Source: Rhodospirillaceae bacterium (lineage in GTDB: Bacteria > Pseudomonadota > Alphaproteobacteria > MPNO01 > UBA2964). Taken from it: 64,000 nucleotides of DNA. The stretch lies in assembly GCA_002720855.1 (NCBI GenBank), contig PBIN01000014.1, positions 62,001-126,000 of the forward strand. Reading direction: 5' to 3'. The notes beneath the pieces were generated by a model. It was not told the origin of the DNA, searched no databases, and saw nothing but the letters and a program-made list of their open reading frames with translations. Shown piece after piece: positions 1 through 7,982 of this stretch. The first letter of the stretch is position 1. Each line of letters begins with the position of its first letter. Position numbers and translations under genes: made by a program.

Positions 1-2
1 AT

Positions 3-302
3 GGACCTAACTGGAATCGATTTGCCATCGGCGGCGCTGAAATGATCCCCGAAGGGCAGAGCGATAATTGGGGAAAACCGGGAAATGTCGACTGGGACAA
101 TATCCCGATATTCGGCGAAGTGGTCGCAGGGCTGAAACCCGCGAGAACAAGTGACGACCAGGTAATCCTTTTTCCGGTTACAGGAGAAGGTGTTCAGTTT
201 GCCGCAGTTGCGTACCGACTTTACGAGCGCGCCAAAGAACGCGGCCTTGGTACCGAGGTCGATACAACGCTATGGCTTCAGGATGCTAAATACATCCCTT
301 AA
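3..302 (+). CDS. Ornithine cyclodeaminase / mu-crystallin family protein, C-terminal fragment
   Basis: The reading frame is open from the window edge (first full codon at 3) to a TAA at 300-302, leaving 99 residues, so the N-terminal part lies outside the window. The segment GEVVAGLKPAR followed by SDDQVILF and the ending YERAKERGLGTEV are typical of the C-terminus of the ornithine cyclodeaminase / mu-crystallin family, which are NAD(P)-dependent lyases or imine reductases. The internal ATG at 42 is not a plausible start, because family-like sequence continues upstream of it. The stop overlaps by 4 bp the 3' end of the convergent hydrolase gene. The substrate cannot be told from the fragment; many family members are not true ornithine cyclodeaminases. 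Confidence 0.75.
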   Translation, partial: GPNWNRFAIGGAEMIPEGQSDNWGKPGNVDWDNIPIFGEVVAGLKPARTSDDQVILFPVTGEGVQFAAVAYRLYERAKERGLGTEVDTTLWLQDAKYIP

Positions 303-1180
303 GACAGGTTACTGACGTAATCCAGAACCAGCCGGTTGAAAGCCTCGGGATGTTCCCGATAGCTAAAGTGACCGGATTCGTTAAAAACATGCATATCTGT
401 ACGCGGTTCTTTGTGGATCATTATATCGAAAAGCGCGAAACCCTGATCGATCGTCGCAGTTGGATCGTTATATCCCCAAATGAGGAGGTTCGGCCTTCCG
501 GTACCGCGTTCCATGAGCCAGTCAAAAGTCTCTGATTTTTGCCGGCCGTGGCTCGGTAAAAATACAGTATTGCAAAGCCCGCCTGCTTCCATTTTTTCGC
601 AGGATTCAATGTATTTCGGCAAAGCGGAAACCCGCATTAGCTCGTCGAGCCAATCGTCAGTGACACATTTGGGATTATAAGAATAGTGTTCCATGACCCA
701 GCGTTGACTTTCGCGTGACAAAAAGGGCTGAGGCGTATCTGCAAACACGATGTGATTTCGACCTTGACCGGGTCCTAAGGTGGCGGTGTCGACCATAATG
801 TTGGATTTAATTCGAGACGGATCCTCCAGTGTCATACGACACGTCAAAAATGCTCCACGCGAATGACCAACGATGTGACAGTCTCCGAGATCCAGTATTT
901 CGAGAAACCGCAAAGCATGTTTAACGACGCGATCCATTGTATAGGCAGAATCAGATTCCGGATTGTCCGTATAGCCCTGGCCGATCTTGTCGACGGCGAT
1001 GACCCGACATTCCTTGGAGAGTCCGTCGAAATTTAAATTCCAGTCGGCTGCACAGTCTGCGCCATGCGGCGAACCAAAATTTCCGCCATGGAAAAGTACG
1101 ACCGTCTCGCCTTCTCCTTTATCGAAGTAGCGTGTGTTGATGCCGTCAACGTCTACAAATTTGGCTTGAGTAAAATCCAT
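299..1180 (-). CDS. Alpha/beta hydrolase (first of a tandem pair)
   Basis: A 293-residue alpha/beta-hydrolase-fold protein without signal peptide, so cytoplasmic. Visible elements are the oxyanion-hole HGG (31-33), the nucleophile elbow GHSRG with Ser107, the acid Asp239 in WGYNDP and the base His271 in ESGHF, all with family spacing. The layout resembles meta-cleavage-product and other C-C or ester hydrolases of aromatic catabolism. It lies 15 bp downstream of a close paralogue on the same strand, with which it shares the sequence around VVLFHGGNFGS, GQGYTDNP and SQRWV, so the pair most likely arose by duplication and forms an operon. Substrate unknown. Confidence 0.85.
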   Translation of the reverse strand: MDFTQAKFVDVDGINTRYFDKGEGETVVLFHGGNFGSPHGADCAADWNLNFDGLSKECRVIAVDKIGQGYTDNPESDSAYTMDRVVKHALRFLEILDLGDCHIVGHSRGAFLTCRMTLEDPSRIKSNIMVDTATLGPGQGRNHIVFADTPQPFLSRESQRWVMEHYSYNPKCVTDDWLDELMRVSALPKYIESCEKMEAGGLCNTVFLPSHGRQKSETFDWLMERGTGRPNLLIWGYNDPTATIDQGFALFDIMIHKEPRTDMHVFNESGHFSYREHPEAFNRLVLDYVSNLS

Positions 1181-1195
1181 GTCTTCCTCCCGGCG

Positions 1196-2074
1196 TCAGG
1201 CGCTAGCGATAAAGCTTCGCAATACTTCATCGAAGCGTTTGCGTTGCTCACGGAAACAGAAATGCCCGGCTTGGTTTAGAATTTGCCATCTCGCACAGCG
1301 TTCTTTCTCGGCCAATATTCGATAAAGCTCAAATGCTTGAGCATGAGATACAGTGGGGTCGTCATATCCCCAAACCTGCATCACCGGCCGTTGAATGCCG
1401 CGCGTCTGCAATGTACGGAACATCTCTTCCTTATCGGTTTGCAGGCCCGGTAAGAATTTTGTCCATAAAAATCCGTCTTGAGTCATTTTGTCTACGGCCT
1501 CAGCGTAACTTTGCTGTTGCGCTATGGCGGCAAGGGCCTCGACCCATTCGTCGGTGACACAATCCGCACTATAGGAATAGCGTTCTAATACCCAACGCTG
1601 GCTCTCTGCTGTAAGTGCCGGCGAGGGTTTGTTCGCGAACACTCTCTCGTTTCCGCCGGTACCCGGTGCGCAGGTGTTGCTGCTGACAATGACGCAGGAT
1701 TTCGCTAATTCCGGATAGTCGACTGTTAAACGGCATGTCAAATAGCCACCGCGCGAATGACCGACTAAATGAGCTGAATCGATCCCGAGCGTTTTTAGAG
1801 TCTGGTGGGCATGTTCAACAACCGCCGCCATCGTATAGTCGTCGTCAGATTTTGGATTGTCGGTATATCCCTGGCCGAGTTTATCGATTGCGACGACACG
1901 CCCCCATTTAGCGATGTCGTTGATCGTTTCTCCCCAATCATCTGTGGCATCAGCACTTCCTGTCGAGCCAAAATTTCCGCCATGAAACAGTACAACGGTC
2001 TCTCCGCTGCCGCGGTCGATATAGCGTGTACGCACGCCTCCGACATCTATAAATTTTTCGCCTTCTAGGGCCAT
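1196..2074 (-). CDS. Alpha/beta hydrolase (second of a tandem pair)
   Basis: A 292-residue cytoplasmic alpha/beta hydrolase, paralogous to its downstream neighbour along its whole length. The catalytic residues fall at identical positions: HGG 31-33, Ser107 in GHSRG, Asp239 in WGYDDP and His271 in QAGHF. Keeping two intact triads in tandem suggests different substrates or a heteromeric enzyme rather than decay, but this is inference. The gene is first in the two-gene minus-strand unit; its promoter should lie in 2075-2191, shared with the divergent GIY-YIG gene. A meta-cleavage hydrolase or esterase role is possible; nothing in the sequence fixes it. Confidence 0.85.
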   Translation of the reverse strand: MALEGEKFIDVGGVRTRYIDRGSGETVVLFHGGNFGSTGSADATDDWGETINDIAKWGRVVAIDKLGQGYTDNPKSDDDYTMAAVVEHAHQTLKTLGIDSAHLVGHSRGGYLTCRLTVDYPELAKSCVIVSSNTCAPGTGGNERVFANKPSPALTAESQRWVLERYSYSADCVTDEWVEALAAIAQQQSYAEAVDKMTQDGFLWTKFLPGLQTDKEEMFRTLQTRGIQRPVMQVWGYDDPTVSHAQAFELYRILAEKERCARWQILNQAGHFCFREQRKRFDEVLRSFIASA

Positions 2075-2191
2075 AAGATTCCCCCCTTGTTATTCCTCAT
2101 TATCGCCGATTCTGCCGATCGTGGAATTGAAGCGCATCAATTTTAGTGGAAGTTGAAAAGATTCGCACCTTTCCAGCTATCATTAAGAGAA

Positions 2192-2446
2192 ATGGATAAT
2201 TTTGTTTACATACTCGGCAGCAAAACGTCGCGGGGTTGGCACACTTACGTTGGTTGGACCAATGATCTTGAGAAAAGGCTTGCAGCCCACAACGATGGAA
2301 GTGGTGCTAAATCAACCCGTGGACGCCACTGGAATTTACTCTACGCAGAAAAATATTCCAGCAGGTCGGAAGCGATGAGCCGCGAATGGCATTTGAAGAG
2401 GGATCGGAATTTCCGGAAAAGCGTGCGCCCCGATTTCAGAGTGTAA
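2192..2446 (+). CDS. GIY-YIG nuclease superfamily protein (YhbQ/UPF0213-like)
   Basis: A small 84-residue protein that is essentially a lone GIY-YIG domain. It opens with the FVYILGS strand (YIL in place of GIY), followed by TYVGWTNDLEKRLAAHN (YVG in place of YIG, with the conserved Arg) and a C-terminal EAMSREWHLKR segment typical of the YhbQ/UPF0213 group. I place the start at 2192 rather than the upstream ATG at 2153, because AAGAGA precedes it and the domain begins two residues later. Members are thought to act on DNA, but a physiological role is not established for most. Monocistronic, divergent from the hydrolase pair. Confidence 0.8.
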   Translation: MDNFVYILGSKTSRGWHTYVGWTNDLEKRLAAHNDGSGAKSTRGRHWNLLYAEKYSSRSEAMSREWHLKRDRNFRKSVRPDFRV

Positions 2447-2559
2447 GACAGGTATCGCATTTGCATTTTCTATATTTGGCATCATGCGAAAAAGTTTTCC
2501 AAATCGGCAGAGGACGGTATTCTTGATGCAAATGCCGTTAAACTTTTGGGGATTTAGGT

Positions 2560-3777
2560 TTGAATATTCAATCCGAGATTGAACCGGTTGGCGCTTCCAA
2601 AAGGCTGGAAGAAGAATCGGCCTTAATCGAAAGCGCACGGGCGATGATTCCCGTTTTAAAGGAGCGTGCTCTTCAGGCGGAAAGGGATCGCTGTATCCCG
2701 AAAGAAACCGACGCTGAATTTCGTGAGGCGGGGTTTTATCGCGCGCTACAACCGGCCCGCCACGGTGGGCTACAGCTTGATTACGGCGCGCAGACTATGT
2801 TCGCGCGCGAGGTCGGAAAGGCATGCGCTTCGAGCGCATGGGTGGGCGGTATACTCGCCTGTCATGGCTGGATGGCCGGAATGCTGCCCGACGAAGCGCA
2901 AGCGGATATCTGGGGCGAAAATCCCGACGTAGCGGTGTCGACCTCATTTCTCCCCATCGGCGTTAAAGCGGAACGCAATGGCGATAAGTTACAAATTGCC
3001 GGTCGTTGGCGATTTTCCAGCGGAGTAGATCATTGTCGTTGGGCCATTGTGCTGGTGATCGTGCCACCGGAAAACGGTGAAGGACCTCCCGATCCGGTTT
3101 TTGCTCTGATTGATCTGAATGAGTGTTTAATTGAGGAAACCTGGGACAGCGCCGGTCTGGCCGGAACGGGCAGCAATGACATTGTCGTTGCCGGTGCGGA
3201 AATTCCACCCTATCGGATGATGCGGGTAATGGAGCTGCGCGGTGAAGAAACAGCGGGTTCTGAAGCAAATGATAGCTATCTCTATCGCCTGCCGTTATTT
3301 GCAGTTTTTCCTTTCAATATTATCTGACCGGCGCTGGGTGCCGCGCGCGGCGCGCTCGACGATGTGGTTGACGATCTTACAAGCCGGCAATCTGTGACCG
3401 GCGCTGATTTGTCCAAAACCGCTACCGTTCATACGCGGATCGGCAAGGCGACCGCCCTCGTTGATGCAGCGGATGCCATGATGGAAAAAATCCGCGCTGC
3501 CATAGTTTCCAAAGGCCATGCCGGTGAAGAATTTACGCTCGAAGAGCGGGCGAATTACAGACTTAATCTCGGCCATATCGCGCAATCCTGCTGCGAGGCT
3601 GTTGATGAGCTGCTACCGTTGACCGGGGGACGGGGTTTGGAAACCACCCATCCAATGCAACGCGCCTGGCGTGATGTCCATGCCATCGCTCAACATATCG
3701 GTCTCGTATGGGACGTACAGACCGGGCTTTATGGAAATGTCAGGCTGGGCCACGGAAGTCCCGACCCTAAACTCTAA
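2560..3777 (+). pseudogene. Acyl-CoA-dehydrogenase-fold flavin monooxygenase (HsaA/HpaB-like), interrupted by in-frame TGA
   Basis: Read through one TGA at 3325-3327 (codon 256), this frame gives a protein of about 405 residues, a normal length for the oxygenase component of two-component flavin monooxygenases with acyl-CoA dehydrogenase fold (HsaA, DszC and related). The half before the stop holds the N-terminal helical domain and the beta domain (GRWRFSSGVDHCRWAI, then SAGLAGTGSNDIVV). The half after it holds the helical C-domain (PALGAARGALDDVV to GGRGLETTHPMQRAWRDVHA). Both halves are in one frame with no other lesion. The stop falls in the linker before the C-domain, where Ala, Gly or Thr is usual. 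A nonsense mutation such as GGA to TGA is the simplest reading; recoding is less likely. The start is probably TTG at 2560. Confidence 0.75.
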
Positions 3778-3782
3778 TTCAA

Positions 3783-4598
3783 CTAATTTTTGCTAAGAAA
3801 TTTTAAGATCAATGCGGCGGCATCAGCCACAGCTTCGACCTGCACGCTATGACCGCTTTCAGAAATTATCTCTATTGGGGCGTTGTTTAGTTCATCAGAA
3901 TAAGCAGTCGCATGTTCTCTCGGCACGAGATGGTCGTTTTCTCCCCAGATCACGAGGGCGGGACCTTTGTAGCGTCGTAACCTCGAACGAAGTTTTCGAT
4001 TGTGAAGATAAGGGGGAGAAAAACCAAAACGCGAAGCAAAGCGGAACATACCATATCGTAATAGCTCCCGATCGAGCTCTCCGCGACCATCGGGGAATAA
4101 TTCGTTCCCGATCTCTGAATCTTTTGATGAGAACAAGATGTTTCTTAAGTCATTGTAATACAGCCCATCCTCAGGCTGAGCGACCCAGAAGATATCGGCG
4201 ACAGGATGCCCTTTAACAAACAATCCAGTCGCACCAATGAGGCTGAGCGATCGAATTCTTTCGGGATAGCGGGAGGCGATCTCGGCAGCAACCCAGCCGC
4301 CGAGACATGATCCGACGAGATGAAAAGTATCGAGGTCCAGCGCCTCAAATACATCGAGATAATGGAAAACAAGGTCTTCCATGTTATCGAGATCTTCCCG
4401 TTCATCAGACTTCGAACAGGCAGGATGAGCGGGAGCGATAATCTGAAAGTCTTTTGCGAGTTCCATCTGCAGCGGGGGTACATCACCCGCCAGCCCTGGT
4501 ACATCGGCGAAGCCATGCAGATAGATAACCGGACCGCCATTGCCTTCTTCGATAATCCAAACCTGATTGCCATCGACCTCAATAGCGCGCCCGCTCAT
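3783..4598 (-). CDS. Alpha/beta hydrolase with a cysteine nucleophile elbow
   Basis: A 271-residue alpha/beta hydrolase. The nucleophile elbow reads LVGSCLGGW, which places Cys98 where most relatives have Ser (compare GHSLGG). Asp222 in WGENDHLVP and His250 in ESGHS complete a triad, and HG at 28-29 supplies the oxyanion region. Cysteine nucleophiles are known in dienelactone hydrolases, but the rest of this protein looks like the general hydrolase/lyase family. Its start overlaps by 4 bp the stop of the luciferase-like monooxygenase upstream, so the two are translationally coupled; it may hydrolyse an ester or lactone that the monooxygenase makes. That functional link is inference. Confidence 0.85.
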   Translation of the reverse strand: MSGRAIEVDGNQVWIIEEGNGGPVIYLHGFADVPGLAGDVPPLQMELAKDFQIIAPAHPACSKSDEREDLDNMEDLVFHYLDVFEALDLDTFHLVGSCLGGWVAAEIASRYPERIRSLSLIGATGLFVKGHPVADIFWVAQPEDGLYYNDLRNILFSSKDSEIGNELFPDGRGELDRELLRYGMFRFASRFGFSPPYLHNRKLRSRLRRYKGPALVIWGENDHLVPREHATAYSDELNNAPIEIISESGHSVQVEAVADAAALILKFLSKN

Positions 4599-5833
4599 GC
4601 GCTTTCTCCCAACTGCTCGTCAAGGTTTGGGAAGTCTCGCGCAAAGAGTTCGGCCGATTGTTGGCGTAGTGTCGGCATAACTTCAGTTGCAAAGAGGTGC
4701 ATGCTCTTGCGGGCGAGTTCGGGCTTCATGTTCCCGAAATGGAATTGTATCAAAAAATTACCGACGCCCGCGAGTTCGATTAGCTCCATCAACCGTCGTC
4801 GGACGGTTTCGGGGCTGCCCGCGATAATAGAACCGCCAGCGTCAAGCGTATCCCAGTCTTTTGCATCACCCAAAAGGTCGCGGCCTGGCTCCGAATTATT
4901 CAGATAATTTTCCCAGGACCGTTTGCTTTGTGACGGAATTCCCGGTCCAAATGTTTGCGTCCGGCCTTCGCGCCTCAAATGGCCTTTTAGACAGTTACGC
5001 AGGAAATACCAAACGCCTTCGGAGGCCTCTTCACGAGCCTGCTCATCGGATTCCGCGACATAGACAGACAGCAAGACGCCCATGCGGTACGGGTGATAGG
5101 CGCCACCGTGATCCTCAACAATTTGCGCGAAGCGGCTTACCGCTGCTTTGGTTGCAGAACCATGCACGCGCGAAGAAAGGAAATAGTTGTAGCCGCGCTT
5201 GGCGCATTCCTCCATCGTCTCGATACTCAAAGACCCAGGAATCCAGACTTCGGGATGTGGTTGCTGTCGTGGTTTTGGCCAAATATTGACATAGCGCAGC
5301 GGGTAATGTTCGCCTTCATGCTCAAAGGGCCCGTCATCAGTCCAGGCGCGGGTTATGAGATCGCACCCTTCCCAGAACTGGCTCCGCGCTTTAACCGACG
5401 TAATGTTGTAGTTGAACGCTTCTGATCCGCCGCCGACCACAAACCCTGCGATCAGTCGGCCCTGGGTCATCATATCGATCATCGCGTACTCTTCCGCTAT
5501 ACGGAGTGGGTTTTTGCGAAGTGGCAGCAAACTGCCGAGCACCACTAATTTTGCGCGCTCTGTTCGCTGACTCAGCGCAGCCGCGATCAGGTTTGGCGAT
5601 GCCATTAGCCCGTAGACATTCTGGTGGTGCTCGTTCAGAACCAGCCCATCGAATCCGAGTTCTTCGCCATAGACCAGCTGGTCGATATATTCCTGATACA
5701 AATCAGCTGATTTTTCACTATCCCATAATGAATTGGGAACGGTCACCCATGCCGATTCATATTTGTCGTCGAAATCGTCCGGCAGATAGGGGTAAGCCAT
5801 AAAATGCCAGCAGAAAAATTTTGCCGCGTGCAC
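4595..5833 (-). CDS. LLM-class (luciferase-like) flavin-dependent monooxygenase
   Basis: A 412-residue bacterial-luciferase-like TIM-barrel oxidoreductase. Family features are LGFDGLVLNEHHQ near residues 57-69, the SPNLIAAALSQRT helix, GRLIAGFVVGGGSEAF, and PEVWIPGSLS followed by ETMEECAKRGY. Such enzymes use reduced FMN from a separate reductase to insert oxygen into ketones, sulfonates, amines or terpenoids; the flavin reductase at 12798 could serve it, but they are not adjacent. First gene of a two-gene minus-strand operon with the Cys-type hydrolase. The N-terminal ATG is kept because relatives start with a short strand just before the YLPDD segment. Substrate unknown. Confidence 0.85.
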   Translation of the reverse strand: MHAAKFFCWHFMAYPYLPDDFDDKYESAWVTVPNSLWDSEKSADLYQEYIDQLVYGEELGFDGLVLNEHHQNVYGLMASPNLIAAALSQRTERAKLVVLGSLLPLRKNPLRIAEEYAMIDMMTQGRLIAGFVVGGGSEAFNYNITSVKARSQFWEGCDLITRAWTDDGPFEHEGEHYPLRYVNIWPKPRQQPHPEVWIPGSLSIETMEECAKRGYNYFLSSRVHGSATKAAVSRFAQIVEDHGGAYHPYRMGVLLSVYVAESDEQAREEASEGVWYFLRNCLKGHLRREGRTQTFGPGIPSQSKRSWENYLNNSEPGRDLLGDAKDWDTLDAGGSIIAGSPETVRRRLMELIELAGVGNFLIQFHFGNMKPELARKSMHLFATEVMPTLRQQSAELFARDFPNLDEQLGESA

Positions 5834-5906
5834 ACCGCGCTCCTTTTCAGTCCGCTCATTATCTTGCCGGGAAAATCACAGAAAGATAGGCCGACGGGTT
5901 GTTTTT

Positions 5907-5960
5907 CTGTCGGGGTGACAGTGCAGATTGGCCTGCTAAAATCAAAGCGCCACTTGTGGC
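5907..5960 (+). promoter_or_regulatory. Predicted promoter and two inverted repeats upstream of the peroxiredoxin
   Basis: GTGACA (5915-5920) and TAAAAT (5937-5942), spaced by 16 bp, form a plausible sigma70-type promoter for the peroxiredoxin gene. An inverted repeat CTGTC-N5-GACAG (5907-5921) overlaps the -35 box, and a second, GCCAC-TT-GTGGC (5949-5960), sits at the predicted transcription start. Either could be an operator. A ribosome site GAGAGGG precedes the ATG at 5985. No binding regulator can be named. Confidence 0.4.
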
Positions 5961-5984
5961 AAATACAATATTGAGAGGGCTGAT

Positions 5985-6437
5985 ATGTCAGTAATTGATG
6001 TAGGAAGCGAAGCCCCGGCGTTCGAGCTTACCAATCAGGATGGGACCTCTGTGTCCTTGTCCTCCTATGCAGGCAAATACGTTCTGCTCTGGTGGTATCC
6101 CAAAGCCGATACGCCTGGCTGAACCATCGAAGGCAATGGGTTCCGTGATCGAATCCAAGACTTCGAGGCGAAAAATGCTGTCATTCTGGGCGTCAGCTTT
6201 GACCCTGAGGGTGATAATCGTGCATTCAAGGAGAAGTTCGAATTTCCATATGATCTTCTCACCGATGCCGAAAAATCAATGTCCATTGCCTATGGTGCAG
6301 CGGACGATGATTCCGCCCGGCCTAGCCGGGTATCTGTTCTCGTAGGACCTGATGGCAAGGTTGCCGCGTCTTACGCGACGGTAAAACCGGCGGATCATCC
6401 AGATGAAGTTCTGGCCGATCTAAACCGGCTATCTTAA
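5985..6437 (+). CDS. Peroxiredoxin of the BCP/AhpC-TSA family, predicted selenoprotein (Sec46 encoded by UGA)
   Basis: From ATG 5985 to TAA 6435-6437 the frame encodes 150 residues if the TGA at 6120-6122 (codon 46) is read as an amino acid. Features are GSEAPAFELTNQDG at the N-terminus, WWYPKADTPG before the TGA, TIEGNGFRDR after it, then GVSFDP, YDLLTDAEKSMSIAYG and RVSVLVGPDGKV. In this thioredoxin-fold family the residue after DTPG is the peroxidatic cysteine. Here it is UGA, and no cysteine occurs anywhere in the protein, so without selenocysteine there would be no redox residue. The rest is undamaged. It would be a 1-Sec peroxiredoxin reducing H2O2 or organic peroxides. Ordinary gene callers would miss or truncate it. 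The alternative is a nonsense mutation of TGC or TGT. Confidence 0.8.
6137..6157 (+). promoter_or_regulatory. Putative bacterial SECIS hairpin
   Basis: Inside the peroxiredoxin coding sequence, TGGGTTC (6137-6143) pairs with GAATCCA (6151-6157), giving seven base pairs with one G-U and a 7-base loop CGTGATC. The apical loop starts 21 nt after the UGA and has G at its second position, which fits the published bacterial SECIS consensus (loop 16-37 nt downstream, G within the first two loop bases). SelB would bind it to direct Sec insertion. The pairing was done by eye. Confidence 0.6.
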
Positions 6438-6443
6438 GGGTTT

Positions 6444-6469
6444 GGGGCCGGCTTAAAGATGCCGGCTCC
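6444..6469. terminator. Hairpin between convergent genes, probable bidirectional terminator
   Basis: GGGGCCGGC (6444-6452) pairs with GCCGGCTCC (6461-6469) around an 8-base loop, nine pairs with one G-U. On the plus strand it is followed by AATCTTTT. It lies between the peroxiredoxin stop and the stop of the convergent monooxygenase. Confidence 0.6.
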
Positions 6470-6476
6470 AATCTTT

Positions 6477-7946
6477 TCATAAGAAAATGTAATCTGATTT
6501 GCGGACGCGGCGCGTACGCCAGCGATAGGACAGCATCAATCCCGGCCAATTCGTCGTGATGCGGCCGGTTTCAGTTTGGTAGTAGCTACGACATTTCTCG
6601 TGGACCATAACCGTCTTAGAGAATTCTTCGATAATTTTAGCATTGAACTGTTTTTGAATTTCTTTCTTGACGTGCATCGCACGTGATTTGGACCGATCGA
6701 GCGTCTCCAGGCAATTGGTGATATAGCGTGCTTGATTTTCCAGCATGTAAATGATGCTGCCGGATAGGTTGGTATTGGGGCCGTACATCATGAAAAAATT
6801 TGGGAAATCATTCACCGAAACTCCTAGATAGGCTTCGGCACCCTCATGCCACGCGCCGTTCAGGTCTTGGCCATTCGCCCCTTTGATTTGCATCGGTGTC
6901 AGGAACTTTGTCGGCGTAAAACCTGTCCCGTAGATAATGACATCTGCCGGATGAAATTGTCCGTCCGTGGTTCGAATTCCCTTTTCTGAGATTTTGTCGA
7001 TAGGCGCATCGACAACATGGACATGTGGTTCAAGCAGCGTCGGATACCAATCATCAGAGCGCAGTCCGCGTTTACATCCCGGTGGATAATCTGGCAGAAG
7101 TTTTTCGAGCAGAGTGGGGTCATCGACGAGCTCGCAAATGTATTTCTCAAACGCCTCCGCACTTTTCCTCGTCATTCGCTCTGAGCTGCGGCGGCGGCTG
7201 TTTTTCTCGAAACGCGCAAATAGTTTTAGCCGCTCACGACGGTGGCTAAATTTTTGAAGCAATGACGTGCCGTGGTCTTGTTGAGCATTGGCGCGATCAC
7301 CTTTGGCGAAAATATGTTGGGGCGTTCTTTGAAAGACATGAACTCTTTCAGCTTGTTTGGCGATTTCAGGCACAAATTGGATGGCGCTGGCACCGCTGCC
7401 AATCGATGCGATGATCTTGCCATTAAGATCGATACTGTGATCCCAGCGTGAAGAATGAAATTGCGCGCCCGAGAATGTATCGCGACCGGCAATATCGGGA
7501 ACAAACGGATTATTGAACAGCCCGACCGCAGAAACGAATATGTCTGCTGTGATCTCCTCGTTTTTCTTTGTCTCTAATTTCCAGGTGAAATCATCATCGA
7601 CATAGGTTGCTTTCGCGACCTCGGTATCCAAACGAATATGAGGTGTTAGGCTGTACTTATCGATACAGTGTTTTAAATACTCAAATATCTCATTCTGTGG
7701 CGCGTAGCGTAGCGACCAGGGATAGTCCTGCTCGAATGAGAAAGAGTATAATCGTGAGGGTAAATCGCAGGCGGCTCCGGGGTAGGTATTTTCCCGCCAG
7801 ACACCGCCGATTTCCGGAGCGCGCTCGAGGATTGTAAATTTGTTAAAACCCGCTTTTTTAAGCGATATACCAAGGGCAACGGCCGCAAAACCGCACCCGA
7901 CAATGACGATTTCCCGGTCTTTGGTAATTTTATCTGCCGATTTCAT
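6477..7946 (-). CDS. Flavin-containing monooxygenase, Baeyer-Villiger type
   Basis: A 489-residue FAD/NADPH monooxygenase. The Baeyer-Villiger fingerprint FxGxxxHxxxW(D) is present at 158-169 (FSGAQFHSSRWD). The N-terminal FAD Rossmann motif reads GCGFAA (17-22), with Ala in place of the last Gly, and is followed by ERAPEIGGVWRENTYPGAACD. The NADPH motif is GSGASA near 183-188. Such enzymes convert ketones to esters or lactones, which the nearby alpha/beta hydrolases could open. The gene converges on the peroxiredoxin and diverges from the copper ATPase, so it stands alone. N- or S-oxygenating FMO activity is the alternative. Confidence 0.85.
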   Translation of the reverse strand: MKSADKITKDREIVIVGCGFAAVALGISLKKAGFNKFTILERAPEIGGVWRENTYPGAACDLPSRLYSFSFEQDYPWSLRYAPQNEIFEYLKHCIDKYSLTPHIRLDTEVAKATYVDDDFTWKLETKKNEEITADIFVSAVGLFNNPFVPDIAGRDTFSGAQFHSSRWDHSIDLNGKIIASIGSGASAIQFVPEIAKQAERVHVFQRTPQHIFAKGDRANAQQDHGTSLLQKFSHRRERLKLFARFEKNSRRRSSERMTRKSAEAFEKYICELVDDPTLLEKLLPDYPPGCKRGLRSDDWYPTLLEPHVHVVDAPIDKISEKGIRTTDGQFHPADVIIYGTGFTPTKFLTPMQIKGANGQDLNGAWHEGAEAYLGVSVNDFPNFFMMYGPNTNLSGSIIYMLENQARYITNCLETLDRSKSRAMHVKKEIQKQFNAKIIEEFSKTVMVHEKCRSYYQTETGRITTNWPGLMLSYRWRTRRVRKSDYIFL

Positions 7947-7982
7947 TGAGGTTTAGTCCGGAACAGCCGTTATGATAGCGCT

